64,000 nt of DNA from Patagioenas fasciata (taxonomy: Eukaryota; Chordata; Aves; Columbiformes; Columbidae). Position 1 is the first letter of the stretch. Every line of letters begins with the position of its first letter. The stretch covers positions 58,769,049 to 58,833,048 of the forward strand of contig NC_092560.1 in the NCBI RefSeq assembly GCF_037038585.1, in the 5' to 3' direction. The translations under genes were made by a program, and so were the position numbers. Below are positions 63,548 through 64,000 of this stretch, piece after piece. Below the pieces are notes generated by a model, which was given only the letters and a program-made list of their open reading frames with translations, was not told the origin of the DNA and did no database searches.

Positions 63548-64000
63548 CTTTCTGAACATGGATGATGTCTGGAAAGTTGGCCAAATGCCCCTGATACAGC
63601 GCTAACAAATCCATCACAGGATCTAGGTCCTGCCGTGGCTGATCTGCAAAGAGGTCCCCGATGGCATCATAGGCTTCTGCAGTGAAGGCTATGGCTTGGT
63701 TGAGGCCAGCTGAAAAGGTCTGCTGGTCCAGCTCAAATGCCTGACTGAGGCACTTAAAAGAGTGCCCCACCTTCTGGTATTCCTTCTTAAAACCAGTGAC
63801 TTGTTTGCGGGCAAACTCATTGGCCGTGTGATTAAGCTGCAGGGCACTTTCATCCATCTTCTTCGTGAAGGCTTTGAAGCCATCCACCTGGCTTTCCACC
63901 TCCTGCAAGTCCAGGCTGGCCCCAGGGCCTGTGGGGACACTGATGGTCAGGAAAAAGTTGGCACCCACCATCTCATCCTTCTCAGCCTTGCGCTTGCCTT
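63548..64000 (-). CDS. SNX18: SNX18 exon 1, 3' part (sorting nexin 18, first part of BAR domain); runs off the window
   Basis: SNX18 belongs to the SNX9/SNX18/SNX33 family (SH3, low-complexity linker, PX, BAR). These proteins bind phosphoinositides and dynamin and tubulate membranes in endocytosis and autophagosome formation. The visible 151 codons are open to the window edge. They encode the linker into the BAR module and its first helices, including the stretches [40 protein letters not shown] and [20 protein letters not shown], which I recognise as typical of this family. The exon ends after ...HVQK plus one base, at a GTAACA donor on the minus strand (63,547 downward). The absence of an intron in this stretch fits SNX18, whose first coding exon is very large, and argues against the many-exon SNX9. 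The SH3, linker and PX regions and the start codon lie beyond 64,000. SNX33 is the alternative, but the C-terminal exon favours SNX18. Confidence 0.93.

Noticed and set aside
1-64000. CRISPR arrays, operons, tRNA or rRNA genes
   Set aside because: None seen; the sequence is vertebrate nuclear DNA and the short tandem arrays are microsatellites without spacers.

Overview
The window looks like avian nuclear DNA. It carries several fragments of CR1 LINEs with the bird-type 3' end, a solo retroviral LTR, a short hAT-type MITE and long pentanucleotide arrays, all in sparse, mostly unique sequence. Only one gene can be supported: the 3' part of SNX18 (sorting nexin 18), on the minus strand. In mammals SNX18 lies in the ARL15-HSPB3-SNX18-ESM1 neighbourhood, and the matching avian region is on chromosome Z. 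The Z assignment here is an inference from family knowledge, not something read from the sequence.

Layout. Positions 1 to about 44,200 are intergenic sequence downstream of SNX18, with no recognisable gene, tRNA or rRNA. This stretch holds an old LINE-like relic (about 6.0 kb), a (CTA)n-like tract (8.3 kb), a nearly fully palindromic 192-bp hAT-type MITE with an intact 8-bp target duplication (9.8 kb), a roughly 490-bp CR1 fragment (12.1-12.6 kb), a 370-bp compound pentanucleotide array joined to the 3' end of a minus-strand CR1 (23.6-24.0 kb), a GC-richer patch (25.8-26.3 kb) and a (GATAG)n array (33.2-33.3 kb).

Positions 44.2-64.0 kb are the SNX18 locus read right to left. The end of the large first coding exon lies at the right edge of the window, with a GT donor after 63,548. 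A 16.9-kb phase-1 intron follows. The terminal coding exon runs from 46,626 to the stop codon at 46,373, and the probable 3' UTR lies beyond it, with candidate poly(A) signals at 45.5 and 44.2 kb. The two exon parts together encode about 233 residues, essentially the C-terminal BAR-type membrane-curving module. The SH3 and PX domains lie outside the window. The intron carries a 754-bp solo LTR with a 5-bp target duplication, in the opposite orientation to SNX18, and four short CR1 3' ends.

No new multigene system was found. The best leads are the palindromic MITE, the CR1-tail-derived satellite, the intronic solo LTR, and a few exon-like open stretches on the SNX18 sense strand. Those stretches may be pseudo-exons produced by the strand's base composition.
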